From Viola odorata (Eukaryota > Streptophyta > Magnoliopsida > Malpighiales > Violaceae), in assembly GCA_963691705.1 (NCBI GenBank), contig OY829538.1:34244836-34308835 (forward strand): a stretch of 64,000 bases of DNA. Reading direction: 5' to 3'. This document shows positions 12,101 through 23,817 of the stretch, piece by piece. The notes beneath the pieces were generated by a model. That model did not search any database and was not told the DNA's origin. It saw nothing but the letters and a program-made list of their open reading frames with translations. The position numbers were made by a program, and so were the translations under genes. Position 1 is the first letter of the stretch. The number at the start of each line of letters is the position of its first letter.

Positions 12101-13550
12101 TGATTAACGTTTACTTCCATGTATTTTTACCATCTTAAACTACCTTGTTTATGGTAAAAACAATCTCTTTCACGTCAATTTGCTACCTTTTGAAGGAAGT
12201 CTTGGGCAAGGGAAGAAATGAAGGGAACGTATGCCTTGAGCGACAGAGTAGCAATCTTGGCCAAGATTGTAGAGATAGAGGCATGCTGATCAATGACTCA
12301 AGGAAGACGCGTTTTGATTGAGAAACCAGCTGGCTGTTGCGTCCACTGGAATGACTCTTGGATGTAATCCGATTTGAACAAAAACAATCTGTTTAGTATT
12401 TATTATTTTATCTTATTTTCGAATTTGAACATTTGGAGATTTAGTGTTATCTCCTATATTTTTGGAGTTTGGAATTTGGAAAAGAACGTGAGTGATAGGG
12501 ACTCTAACCTTGTTAAAGGTTAGGGAAGGCTGTCAATTATGGGAGCTTTCTCCTTCCAACTTCTGTTTTTGTAAACACTTTGCTGCGAATTCTTTGGAAT
12601 ATCGCATTTTAATTCTATTTTCATGTTCTTCAATTATTTCTTTGTTTTTTTGATTATTATGTCTAGTAGCTAAACACCTAATTCTTGGTAAGGGTTGAGT
12701 GAGGGTACTTGTGATTCGTGAGACCGATCTGTTCTTATTATCCTCTCGTTCGTAATTGATTTGAGTTCTGTTTTAACAAACCGGTTCCCGTCTAGGCTAA
12801 GACTTGATCAATCTTAGGCAAGACGACGAATTTGTAGCTAGTCACGAAGGGGAAGAGCGAAACCGGAGTGACGCAAGTAGGCAGCTAGCCTCGCGGAGGT
12901 TAGTGGACTTGGATTGATATAGGCCTAACCAGACTGACAATCTAGGGCTCCGAGTTGGGAGTAGCTTAGCCTAGACTCTATCTTTCCCTACGCTATTGAG
13001 AAAACGCATGTGCCTCAAGCTAGCAGCCAATTGGATAAACCCTTTAACCAGCAAGGTGTCCACTGGCCAGGATCACTAGGAAAGGGAGTTCCTGCCAAGT
13101 CATTTCAAGAGGAGGAAAGTAGGATTGGAAAGGAGTTCCTCCCAATACATAGCAGAGTTATGAGAGAGAAGGAGAAAATCTAAAGGTCGATGATCGATTA
13201 AACAAGGAATGCGCTCACAAATTCGCCCTTACTAGGAGTTTACCCCACATCAGTTCACAACCAATCTCCATCAACAATCTTAGCTAAGATCCCTCTCTGC
13301 CTAAGATTGCTTCTTTATTTAATTTTTGCTTTGTTACCTTTTATTGTTTTGTTTAACTTAATTGCAGAAACAAAACCCCTCAACTCCAGTGATGAGGAAG
13401 TTGAGTCAAAACTACAATTTCCCGAAAGATCTCTGTGGACGATCCTCTTACCACGATTTACAAGTTCCTTGTGGACGAGTGATAAATTGTATTCCTACCC
13501 CTAAATTCATATATTTTATACAACTAAATTTGATGCCCTCGACACAATCA
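12101..13550 (+). mobile_element. Athila 5' LTR (LTR1)
   Basis: A 1450-bp LTR with TG...CA ends (TGATTAACG... to ...CGACACAATCA) directly preceding a PBS. Its first 200 bp recur at 22966-23173 and 46255-46572, and its part 12670-13217 recurs at 42424-42970, so three LTR copies of this family lie in the window. It contains the conserved CTCTGTGGACGATCC block near 13433. It lacks an insertion of about 15 bp (TGCAGGCTTGGC-type) that LTR2 and LTR3 share near the middle of their first part. Confidence 0.9.
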
Positions 13551-13555
13551 AATTT

Positions 13556-13573
13556 TGGCGCCATTGCCGGGGA
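13556..13573 (+). promoter_or_regulatory. Athila primer-binding site
   Basis: TGGCGCCATTGCCGGGGA, five bases after the LTR end. It starts with TGG, complementary to a tRNA CCA end, and closely resembles the TGGCGCC-type PBS used by Athila/Tat elements. Confidence 0.9.
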
Positions 13574-13625
13574 TCTTTTGACGGTGTTTTTGTAGTTTTG
13601 TTTTTATTTTTGTCTTTTGCAGTTG

Positions 13626-15485
13626 ATGACTAGGTCCTCAAAGGAAGATTTACTACCTTTGAATCCAGAACTTACGAGGACTGAAACACAAAATAGAAAG
13701 AAAGCCAAGAGGAAATTTGACGGTGAATTTTCAGGGACACAAACAGAATCTAGTCCCAGCAGCAATCTAGGCCAAGATCCAGGCCCAGCTGAAAACCCAA
13801 TACCAATCATGGAGGAAAACCAACAAGAACAGACGATGAGGGAACAAAATAGGGGGCCAGAATGAGTGACCTACTCCTATATTAATCTACTCCCAATGGC
13901 TAATGATTGGTCTATCAAGACAAATATTATAGCCAACTTAACCAAGTTCCATGTCCACTCAAACGAGAATCCGTATAACCATTTGAGGAACCTTCACCTC
14001 CAATGTGATACTCTGAAACCAGTGGGAGTATCGATAGAGAGGGCCAAAATGAAAGTATTTCCCTGGTCTCTTAAAGATTCGGCAAAGAATTGGTTCTATA
14101 GCTTACCCCATAACACTATCACAACATAGGGAGATATGTCCGCTACTTTCCTGAACAAGTATTAGAACGCAACTAAGGTAGGGACAACTAGGAAGAATTT
14201 AGTCTCCATCCAGCAGAGGGGAGGCGAGAGCTTGAGTGAGTATCATCAGAGGTATAGGGACCTTCAAGACATATGCCCTACACATGGCGTGGCCGACAAT
14301 TTTCTAATCCAATATTTCTATGACGGAATGTGTGTAAAGGATAAGGAGAGAGTGGATGCAGCCGCTAGAGGGGCACTTCAAGATCTTACACCAACAAGAG
14401 CCAAATTGCTTCTTCAAACAATGCCCGACAATTGTCAAAACAATGCCTCATTCGAGAGAAATTCTGCACCTTCTTCTTTGAATGCTTTAAATATTGAACA
14501 TAAGCTTAATGGGATAACTAATATATTGATAAATCTTTCTACAGGTGCCACATCTCAAGCACAAACTACAGTAGCACTAGCTAATCCTATGCCTTCGATA
14601 TGCGGGATTTGCCAACAATTAGATCATCCAATCCATACTTGTTACATGGTGCAACAGCCGGGTGATCCGCCCCCAATCCCAGTTAATGCTGCATATGGTT
14701 ACAATCAAGGAAAACCTAGATTTCCACATGAAAGTAACCAATACCCTTGGAGACAACATCCCAATCTAAGGTGGAGACAAGATCCGCCTCAGCCTAGCCA
14801 ACAACCATAACAACAATACAATCAGCAACCACAACAATCCCCCATCAACTTCCAACACTTTGTACCTAGACCACCTCAGTCAAACCAGACCATTGTCCCA
14901 CTGTTACCACCAGCACCTCAACCGCTTAAGATTATCGGGGTTCCCACAGAAGACACATTGCAAAAATTCATGCAAGCGACCTAGTCTAGTCTTGTTGAGA
15001 TGCAAAAGCAGATCAGTCAACTCACTCAACAAATCCAGCAACCAGAGACAGGTGGCAAATTACCTTCCACTACTAAAAATAATCCCAAGCACAATGTGAG
15101 TGCTATTCATCTAAGGAGTGGAAGCGTTCTGCCTGAACGAAAGGGTGCAAAAGCAGATAAGGAAATACATAATCAGTTGTTTGAGGATAAAGACGAGGAT
15201 GTAGACGAAGAAATCCAAGCAGAATCTCAGTCGGAACCAATCTTGGGTAAGACTGAGACTAAGACTGACATTCCAGCCGAGACAGAAAAGGAGCAGCCAA
15301 TCTTGGCCAAGCTAGTGGCTAAGACTGATGAGCAGAGTTCAAAACCTCAGGAAACAGTGGAGATTCCACCACCTTATCCTCCCAAGTCTTCCAAACAGAA
15401 GAAGTTAGATGAGGCTAAGGAATTCATGAACATTTTTGACAAAGTTGCAGTGAATCTTACACAGAATATTTACTCAGTACTTTAG
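13626..15485 (+). pseudogene. Athila gag
   Basis: Capsid/nucleocapsid part of a single gag-pol frame. The ATG at 13626 is the first in frame after the PBS. The region around 13900-14450 reads as a retrotransposon gag capsid (FHVHSNENPYNHLRNL; FPWSLKDSAKNWFYSLP). Further on a short Cys-rich segment (CGICQQLDHPIHTC near 14600) looks like a C-x2-C-x4-H-x4-C zinc knuckle. A Gln/Pro-rich stretch and an acidic linker follow. In-frame stops lie at 13863 (TGA), 14127 (TAG), 14163 (TAG), 14808 (TAA), 14982 (TAG) and 15483 (TAG), with no frameshift. The stops at 14127 and 14163 fit TGG to TAG, and those at 14808, 14982 and 15483 fit CAA or CAG to TAA or TAG. All are single C-to-T or G-to-A changes. Confidence 0.9.
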
Positions 15486-16319
15486 AGAAAACTCCCGGAG
15501 AAATGCGGAGATCAAGGAACCTTCACCATCCCTTGTAAGATTGGGAACGAAATGGTGGAAAAGGCTCTTTGCGACTTAAGGGCTGGAATCAACGTGATGT
15601 CCTTGAAAGAATACGAGATATTGCAAATGGGACCAATGAAAGAGATGCAGGTGGTGATTCAATTGGCTGACCGAACCGTAATTCATCCTAAGGGAGTAGT
15701 AGAGGACGTTCTCGTCCAAGTCAATAATTTTATATACCTTGTGGATTTTTATATTGTTGAGATGGATTCTGACTTACCTTCTTGTACAACAGATGTGCTT
15801 CTAGAGAGACCTTTCCTTAGGTCAGCTAGAGCAAAGATAGATGTTTATGAAGGTAGTATCATCTTGGAATTTTTTGGGAGCACGATTAAGTTCTATATGA
15901 AAGAGGGATTAAAATATCAAAATGAGACGCACAGTGTTAATTTTATTGATATTTTATACCCTATCGAAGAAGAAATTACAGATTTGTGTGCTACTGACCC
16001 ACTTGATTTTGTCTTAAGCAGAAGTATCTCAGCTAAGACACTGACATAATTGGAAGACCGAGTGGGAAACCAAGAAGATCGAAGGGAGATCTTAACAGAT
16101 CTTCACGAGACTAAACCATTGAAGGAAGCATTGAATTGCCCATTGTTGAGCGTGGTGCAAGCACCCAAGATGGATCTTAAGGAGTTGCCAGAACACCTTA
16201 AGTATGCCTATCTAGGCCAAGATGAAACTCTGCCAGTAATAATCTCAGCTAAGCTTTCCAGCGAGGAAGTAGCCAGATTGACAGACGTGTTAAAGGAACA
16301 CAAAGAGGCTATTGGGTGA
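15486..16319 (+). pseudogene. Athila aspartic protease and linker
   Basis: Continues the gag frame without a shift. The protease site is the Athila-type CDLRAGINVMS near 15580, where a conserved Gly has become Arg, so it is probably inactive even apart from the stops. The flap-side motif is FLRSARAKIDVYEG near 15830. A linker leads to the RT, with the conserved LPEHLKYAYLGQDETLPVII. In-frame stops are TAA at 16047 and TGA at 16317; the latter interrupts the conserved IGW motif. Confidence 0.88.
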
Positions 16320-19067
16320 ACCTTGGCAGACATCAAGGGCATATCCTCGACCATTTGTACCCACAAGATTCATGTGGAAGAGGATAAGAAAATAGTCCGA
16401 CAACCCCAAAGGAGGCTAAACCCTCCAATGATGGAAGTTGTCAAGAAAGAAATTATTAAGTTGCTTGATGCTGGAATTATTTACTTGATCTCTGATAATT
16501 CATGGGTTTCACCAGTGCAGGTTGTACCTAAGAAGACAGGGATTACCGTGACCGAAGGGGAAGATGGAGTCAAAAGGACCACAAGAATGCAGAATGGGTG
16601 GAGCATCTGCATAGACTACCGCAGACTTAACCAAGTCACAAGGAAAGACCACTTTCCGTTACCATTCATTGACCAAATGGTGGAACGACTGACTGGGAAA
16701 TCCCACAACTATTTCTTGGACGGTTATTTGGGATTTCATCAAATCCTAGTGGCGTTAGAAGACCAAGAGAAGACGACATTCACATGTCCCTTTGGAACCT
16801 TTGCGTATAGGAGGATGCCATTCGGATTGTGCAACGCACCAGCCACATTTCAAAGGTGTATGGTTAGTATCTTTTCAGACTATGTAGAAAAAGGTATTGA
16901 AGTGTTCATGGATGACTTCACCGTCTATGGTGATGATTTTGATCAATGCTTATCTAATCTGAAAAACATTTTGAAAAGATGTGTGACCACTAATCTTGTG
17001 TTAAACTTTGAAAAATGCCACTTTATGGTAGAACAAGGTATTGTCTTAGGCCATGTAGTTTCCAAGAAAGCCATAGAAGTTGAGCAGCCTAAGATTGATG
17101 TTATTAAAAGCTTACCTTACCCCTCATACGTGCGTGAGGTTAGAAGTTTTCTTGGCCACGCAGGATTTTATCGCATGTTTATCAAAGACTTCTCAAAGAT
17201 AGTGGAGCCGATGTGCAAGCTGTTACAAAAAGAAGTGGACTTCAATTTTGATGAAGCTTGCCACGTGGCGTTTGACAAGATCAAGGAGAAACTCACTACA
17301 GCTCCAATCATACAAGCACCAGATTGGAGTCTCCCATTTGAGTTGATGTGTGATGCTAGCAACTCAGTCGTTGGTGCGGTTCTAGGGCAGAAGAATGGTA
17401 GAGATCCACACGTGATCTACTACGCCTCTAAGATGCTTGACGAGGCACAAAAGAACTATACCACAACGGAAAAGGAGTTGTTTGCAATAATCTTTGAATT
17501 GGATAAATTCAGATCGTATTTGTTGGGAACAAAAGTCATAGTCTTTTCTGACCATGCGGCCTTGAGGTATCTCCTGACCAAATCAGAATCTAAGCCAAGA
17601 CTGATCCGCTGGATTTTACTTTTGCAGGAATATAATCTGGAGATTAAAGACAAAGCAGGAAAGGAAAACTTAGTTGCGGACCACCTGAGCAGATGCCTTG
17701 TAAAAGGCGATTCAGAACCAATCAGAGATGATTTCCCAAACGAACACCTATATGTTGCCCAGGCAATCAGACCATGGTTTGCTGATCTCGTCAATTTCTT
17801 AGCCATGGGTAAGCATCATAGAGACTTAACGGCTCAAGAAAAGGTAAAGATTAAGCATGACAGTAGGTATTTCGTCTGGGATGACCCTTATCTTTGGAAA
17901 ATTGGATTCAATCAATTGATTAAGAGATGTATTCCTGAAAGTGAGATCCCATCTGTCTTAAGATTTTGTCATTCTTATGCATGTGGTGGACATTTTGGAG
18001 CTAAGAGGACGACCTTAAAAGTCCTTGAGTCAGGCTTTTATTGGCCTACTCTATTTCATGATAGCTATAGATTCTGTAAGAGATGCCCTGAATGCCAAAA
18101 GATAGGGAACATAAGCGCTAAAAATCAAATGCCCATGAATGTTATATTAAATTGTGAGATTTTTGATTTATGGGGTATTGATTTTATGGGGCATTTTCCT
18201 ATGTCAAATGGAAAACAATATATATTGCTTGTTGTGGATTACGTGTCTAAATGGATAGAAGCGAAAGCGACTAGGACCAATGATGCTAAAACTGTTTTTT
18301 CATTTTTGAAAACTAATATTTTGAACAGATTTGGTGTGCCTAAGGGGATCATTAGCGACCGTGGAACACATTTTTGCAATAGGATTATTGTTTCACTTTT
18401 CAGGAAGTATTGTGCAACACATAGGGTTTCCACTGCCTATCACCCTCAGTCAAAAGGCCAAGCAGAGGTATCGAATAGGGAGGTCAAGTCGATCTTAGCT
18501 AAGACTGTTGTCCTAGATCGGCGAGATTGGAGCCAGAGGTTAGATGATGTGTTGTGGGCGTATAGGACCGCCTACAAAACTCCCATAGGAATGACTCCGT
18601 ACAAATTGGTGTACGGGAAAGCATGCCACCTGCCAGTAGGTATGCAACATAGAGCTTATTGGGCAATTCGGAAATGCAATCTAAGGTACGACCAGGCAGG
18701 TGAGGAAAGGAAGCTTCAAATCCACGAGATGGAGGAACTGAGGAACCAAGCATATGATAACCAACTCTTAGCTAAGATCAGGATGAAAGCATACCATGAT
18801 AAAAAGATAGTCGAGAAAAACCTATAGCTTGGGGGGAAGGTTCTTTTATACAATTCTCGATTTAAGCTCTTTCCTAGTAAGCTTAAGACTAAATGGGAAG
18901 GTCCATATGTTATCACTAATATCTACCCTCATGGTGCAGTGGATATTAAGAATGAAAGAACAAGTATTGAGTTCAAAGTCAATGGACAGAGACTCAAACC
19001 ATTCCTGGAAGGGTTTCCAACATACGAGGAAAGCCAGGTGATTGAAGCCCCACCTGAGATTCAGTGA
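16320..19067 (+). pseudogene. Athila RT, RNase H and integrase
   Basis: The longest uninterrupted stretch of the polyprotein. RT has [18 protein letters not shown] and the catalytic FMDDFTVYG (FMDD at 16905-16916). RNase H has [22 protein letters not shown] and [11 protein letters not shown]. Integrase has a HHCC zinc finger around [10 protein letters not shown]...CKRCPECQK and the D,D35E catalytic residues in [16 protein letters not shown] and [20 protein letters not shown] at 18825 precedes the integrase C-terminus, which continues in the same frame ([10 protein letters not shown]...RLKPFLEG) to the natural TGA at 19065. Loss of function is thus by nonsense changes only. Confidence 0.93.
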
Positions 19068-19656
19068 AAAGTAGAGAAGAGTCATGCCTAGGACTATAAC
19101 TAAAGCGCTACATGGGAGGCAACCCATGCTTTTTAATTCTTCCCCTCTCTTCCTTTTTTCTTTTTCTTTTTCTTTTTGTTTTTATTTTCAATTTTTTGTG
19201 AATAAATTGTTTGTTCAAAAATTTTCTAGAGTAACTTACTGATCTTCTTTCAGGTATTTTTCTTGGAGTTTTCTGGAGAGTTTACGAGGATTAAGTGTGG
19301 TGAGGGAACTTGGCTAAGTCTTTTTGATCTAGGCCACACTTTATTCGGCCAAGAACTGAAGGACACGTGAAGAAAAAGGAAAAAAATGAGTAGATAACGT
19401 GTAAAGAGGAGGAGAAAAAGTAAGAGTAACGATTATAATTTGAAAATTAATTCTAATTTGGAAATTAATTCTAATTTGGAAATTAATTTTTCAATTTTTA
19501 ATTAATAAAGGATTATGATGAGTTAGACTCCTTATCTCCCACTAAACCCTAAAATCCCTTATTTTTCTCTCTCGCACCAAAAATCTCTCAAACACCTCCT
19601 CAGCTAAAACTGCTCCACCTTTTGACTTTCACTCCATGATCTATTCCTCTTAAATC
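19068..19656 (+). other. Athila spacer between pol and downstream ORF
   Basis: Non-coding, with a pyrimidine-rich tract (19138-19180) and AT-rich direct repeats (AATTAATTCTAATTTGGA near 19443-19490). It carries the first of three AAGTGTGGTGAGG motifs (19293-19306). Confidence 0.6.
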
Positions 19657-21703
19657 ATGGTGAAATCAAAGAAATCTTCCAAGAAATCAGCCGTACCAAA
19701 ATCCCCTTCAAAAAAGCAAGAATCCCCTACCTCTTCGCAATCCCCTTCTCTCTCAAATCCAGAAAAAAGATCTACCACAGAATCTAGACGAAGTGCTTAA
19801 GATAGCAAGAACCATCATTTCGATGGAAAAAGACACGTCTGGTTCTTCGAGTCAGCATGCAAAGCAAGTTTCATCCACTCCTCCCCCAGTACAGACCTCT
19901 AGGACTCCTCAGGGCACTCTCCTGACCAAGAGGAAGATTCTCCTCACCAAAGAGCCAAAAACCCAATCTAGGGTTAGCAAAGAGGGTAGCCTGGAAGTGG
20001 AATAGATATCGGATACTAATTCCGATGAGAAAGTGCAACCCACTACTAGAGCCAAATAGATGGCTCACAAAAAGGCTGGGAAGAAGGGTGCTGACTCTGA
20101 ACCTCAGTGCGAAAAGGGTTCGACCAAAGAGAAGAAATCAGGGAAGAGGAAGATAGAGGCTGCTCATGAAGAAGCGGTGCCAACCAAGAGGACACGTTCT
20201 GCGGCTGCAAAGGGAAATAAAAAGATTGAGGAAGCTGAGCCTTAAGAAGACTCTGACGCTGAAGAGGCTGCAGTCTTGGCCAAGCCTGCGACCAAGACTG
20301 CCAAGGTATTCCTACCCCCCTTAAGCTCCTTAAATGGTTATTTGAGGCCTGATACCCCTGATCTTAGGGCTAGATTAAATGAAAAGTATGCTTGTGTGGG
20401 TAACAAGATTGGGCAGTACATTATTAATCTTGGGTGGGAATGTTTTTTATACCTTGATATGCCTGTGTATGCTGAGTTGTGCCTGGAATTCCATGCCTTT
20501 TTCTGGCTTGATCAGGATAGGATGTATGCAAATGGTAGAGCCAATCCTGATCTTGGTGCGTTTGATGTGGTAAATTTCAGATTGCTTGATATTTGGTCTC
20601 ATATGTCTATGAATGAGTTGAATATTTTGCTTGGATTTGGTAAAGATGATGAGCTTAACTCTGATGAATATAGGAATGCTTTGACTGATTATCCCCTTGA
20701 TTGGGATAAGACACTGGCCTTCAGGGAATTAATTGGTGACCCGAAGGGGAATTTTGATAAAAATGCTAAAGCCCACCAGATCCGAGATCCTACTTTGAGG
20801 ATGCTCCAAAGGATCTTGTCCATTAACCTTTCTAGAAAAACAACTATTTCAGGCAACATTTCTAAGTTAGAAGTCTTTCTACTTTGGTGTATGCTGCATA
20901 AAAAGAGGGTTAATTTGGGCTATTGGATAGTTAGGCAGATTAAAGCATGTGATAGCGTCCCTAAACTGATCTTAGGCACTCTTATTTCTCATATCACTGC
21001 AACTGCTAGAGGTGTTGATCTGACTTCTTTAAACATGCATAAATCCTATACTGTTAAGATCATGGATCTTAGAGCTTTTGACCAGATGGGTCATTTCCAT
21101 GAGGAAAAAGGCTTTCTTTGTTTTAATACAGGATTCACACAAGTAGCAGATCACCTCTATGGCAAGAGGATCAATGGCAATTTCAAGCTGCGGCCAATCC
21201 AGCTTGATGATACAGTTCCCAATTCCAGCAGTGCAGACAAAGAGCCTAATCTTGGGCAAGATGCCAAGACTGCCTATCCTTTACTCCCAGAGTGGGCTGA
21301 TAGACTCCTGCGCCTGCAAGCTGAGTAGCTCATGGTTTTCACAGATAACCAACATATGTTCCATGATTATCAGATGGATGCTAAGGAGCAATTAAGGCAT
21401 GTGGTTGATCAGCAACAAGCCCTATTTACGCATGTCGAGAAAACCCAGCAAGAACAACTCAACAAATTTCTAGTGCTGCAAGAGAACAGATTCCAGCGCA
21501 TCCAGAATCTCCTTGAGGTTTCCTTAAAATTTATCCAAGCCATAGATAAAGCTGTCGCGCGCATACGCAACAAGGTTGACTCTCATTTTAGCAGCAGCAA
21601 CAACAACGATTCTAGTGCCTCTTCAGAGGAAGGAGATGGTTCTGCACCATCAGTGCTCGATCCAAACCCACCACCTCCACCTCCACCTCCAGCAACTCAA
21701 TAA
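19657..21703 (+). pseudogene. Athila downstream ORF (env position, no membrane segment)
   Basis: Occupies the place of the env-like ORF of Athila elements. It starts at ATG 19657 with a Lys/Ser-rich, nuclear-signal-like tail, shifts frame near 19760, then stays in one frame to 21703. The central 350 residues (20276-21328) look globular (for example LNILLGFGKDDELNSDEYRNA). The C-terminal part has a coiled-coil-like Gln-rich stretch, an acidic Ser-rich tail and a run of prolines. I see no signal peptide or transmembrane helix, so 'envelope' would be positional only. It may belong with the Athila ORF1-type family. In-frame stops at 20003, 20057, 20243 and 21326 all fit CAG or CAA to stop changes. 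Confidence 0.7.
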
Positions 21704-22362
21704 CTGCCCCTAGGTCGTGTCTTTTTCCTTTCTTTTCTTCTTCCATTTATTGTGTCTTTCTATTTTTATTTTTACTCTCATTTACACATTGAGGACAATA
21801 TGTCTTCTAAGTGTGGTGAGGGTGTTTCTAGGTGATTTGTCTGTATATACATGCCTTTTATGTGTTTCTGTTTGATTTTCCTTTGCGCATGATTTTTTTT
21901 AGGAATCTAGGCTAAGTTAGGTGGCCTAGACTGTCTAGTTAGAGTCTGATGCGTGCTTTTTTGTTGTCTTTTTATGTGTGTTTTTAGGCATGTGTGTCTT
22001 CTGTTTTGATCGAGTGTTGGCAAAAGTCTGGACTATGCATGAGGCCTTTCTCTTAATATCTTAACCTTGACCTTTAGCATCCTTCACCTTATGACCCCGT
22101 AACTTTTGAACAAGACGTTTCATTGGGTTAACATATTCAACACCGGTAAGGGTACGATTTCGGGTACCTTTTAAACATCCATCTAGTACATGATTATGAG
22201 GTCTAGCATTGTGTAGCAGACTTGACAAATAGACAAGCTTCTACCAAAAATATTTAATATCCCCTTAAGGAAAACTGCTAAGTGGTAAATGGAGTTTGTT
22301 GCCTTGTGTTGTGCTGAATTTGCTCTAATGTAGAGAACTACTTTTATGTCTAGTAATTGCAT

Positions 22363-22454
<92 letters not shown>

Positions 22455-22965
22455 GAAATAAAATGACTTGATATTTTTGCCTCACTAAGTGGAAATATTC
22501 AAGAAACTTTCGAGAGCAAAGAAAAAGAAAAAATGTATTTGTCTTGATATTTATGCCTCACTAAGCATTAATATTCAAGAAATTTGTAGCAATACTGGCA
22601 AAGAAAATTTTCAGAACAAGGCAATTAAATGATGATGTTGAGCAGTTGAATTAAGAGCAGAATACCCAAGTCGGTGGTTGTCTTGTCTTGTTGAGTCTGT
22701 TGTGGAATGCAAAGATGTTATGGTCATGTGGAATTTGGATGTTTGGGGTGTTGAATAGGCCATGTTCATAAGGGTTGGGATCCATTGAGAAGTATGCTGA
22801 CTGTCATAGGTATGAAGGTGTAAAGAGATTGGCTAAGGGTATTATGTCCAGGAAATTTGTCATTGTGTGTTTTTTCTATTTTCCCAGTTTTGAGTCTTTC
22901 TTTTATTTTCTTAGTTAAGAGTCCAGTATGCTTGGGGGCAAGCATTGTTTAAGTGTGGTGAGGTT
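21704..22965 (+). other. Athila 3' untranslated region
   Basis: Non-coding region up to the 3' LTR. It contains the second (21809-21822) and third (22951-22963) AAGTGTGGTGAGG motifs; the third lies two bases before the LTR and is the likely polypurine tract. The part from about 21950 onward recurs almost unchanged at about 45305-46254. Confidence 0.75.
22364..22451. repeat. (CT)n(TA)n microsatellite
   Basis: About 22 CT units followed by about 22 TA units inside the Athila 3' UTR. The duplicate Athila 3' UTR at about 45720-45740 has only a short TA run and no CT run, so the tract has changed length since duplication. Confidence 0.95.
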
Positions 22966-23173
22966 TGATTGACGTTTATTTCCATGTGTTTTTACCATTT
23001 TAAACTACCTTGTTTATGGTAAAAACAATCTCTTTCACGTCAATTTGCTACCTTTTGAAGGAAGTCTTGGGCAAGGGAAGAAATGAAGGGAATGTATGCC
23101 TTGAGCGACAGAGTAGCAATCTTGGCTGCAGGCTTGGCCAAGATTGCAGAGATAGAGGCGTGCTGATCAATGA
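22966..23173 (+). mobile_element. Athila LTR2, first part
   Basis: Matches the start of LTR1 (12101-12296), beginning TGATTGACGTTTATTTCC. The match stops at GATCAATGAC, where Tat-A begins. The rest of this LTR is found after Tat-A at 42424. Confidence 0.88.
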
Positions 23174-23732
23174 CAACAAGGGCATTTTTGTCTTATACCC
23201 CACGGTGGGGGAAAAAAGCTGCTACTATCGCCCCGGCAGCACTGAGGCTATCGCCTCTTTCTACGTGATCGACACTGGGATGGTTGACATCAGCTAGGGG
23301 GTCCTACACATCACACTGTCATGACGCAGGGCGTTATCCCATCCCAGGTCAAGCTAGGCATCTCGAGAGGAGCGTAGACGTTGCCTTGCCTATGTAACGC
23401 CTACCCCCATATCTATATCTAACACAGTGATAGCGCATTCCATCAGCGAGGCACTCTAACCCCCCCTGACGGGAGCGTTAGCATCTTGTGACCAAGATCA
23501 CTCAGAAATGCTCCATTTTTGCCTATAAATACCTCCGCCACAAAGGAGGAAGGTAAGCCTAAGATTGCTAGCAAAAGCTTAGCTATTTTACACAGCCATA
23601 CTGACTTATACTGACTTGATAAGATTGCGTTATCCCATCCGGCGCTGTGCAGGTACATCGGACGCCGTGGACGGTCGACCTCAAGAACCATAATCCTCTA
23701 CTACCCTTCAGCAAACCGTCCGAATCTTATCA
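23171..23732 (+). mobile_element. Tat-A 5' LTR
   Basis: Matches the 3' LTR from TGACAACAAGG onward, lacking the initial TGATAACAATGCCCT. A TATAAATA box lies at 23524-23531. Near 23605-23645 it carries a foreign filler (GATAAGATTGCGTTATCCCA) in place of the TTAAGCATCGGAGTG and hairpin segment of the 3' LTR. It ends GAATCTTATCA. Confidence 0.88.
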
Positions 23733-23734
23733 AG

Positions 23735-23753
23735 TTGGTGCTTTCATTGAGAG
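23735..23753 (+). promoter_or_regulatory. Tat-A primer-binding site
   Basis: TTGGTGCTTTCATTGAGAG just after the LTR end. The identical 19-mer follows the Tat-C LTR (47102-47120), and a two-base variant follows Tat-B's. It starts with TGG as a PBS should; the matching tRNA is not identified. Confidence 0.7.
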
Positions 23754-23817
23754 CTTTGGCTTCATTAAGTAAGCGTCCTTAATAGCCAAGCTCTGTTTTC
23801 TTAAAGTTTGAAGGATT

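Noticed and set aside
19657..21703. Calling the Athila downstream ORF an envelope gene
   Set aside because: No signal peptide, transmembrane segment or glycoprotein-like Cys pattern seen; only its position matches env-like ORFs.
22183..22485. Minus-strand open frame with Ile-Tyr and Arg-Glu runs
   Set aside because: Artefact of the (CT)n(TA)n microsatellite.
12101..23173. Treating the Athila copy as possibly active because gag-pol has no frameshift
   Set aside because: Nine in-frame stops in gag-pol and a changed protease site make it inactive.
23010..23297. Plus-strand open frame across the Athila LTR and Tat-A LTR
   Set aside because: Crosses an insertion junction between two LTRs, so it cannot be an ancestral gene.
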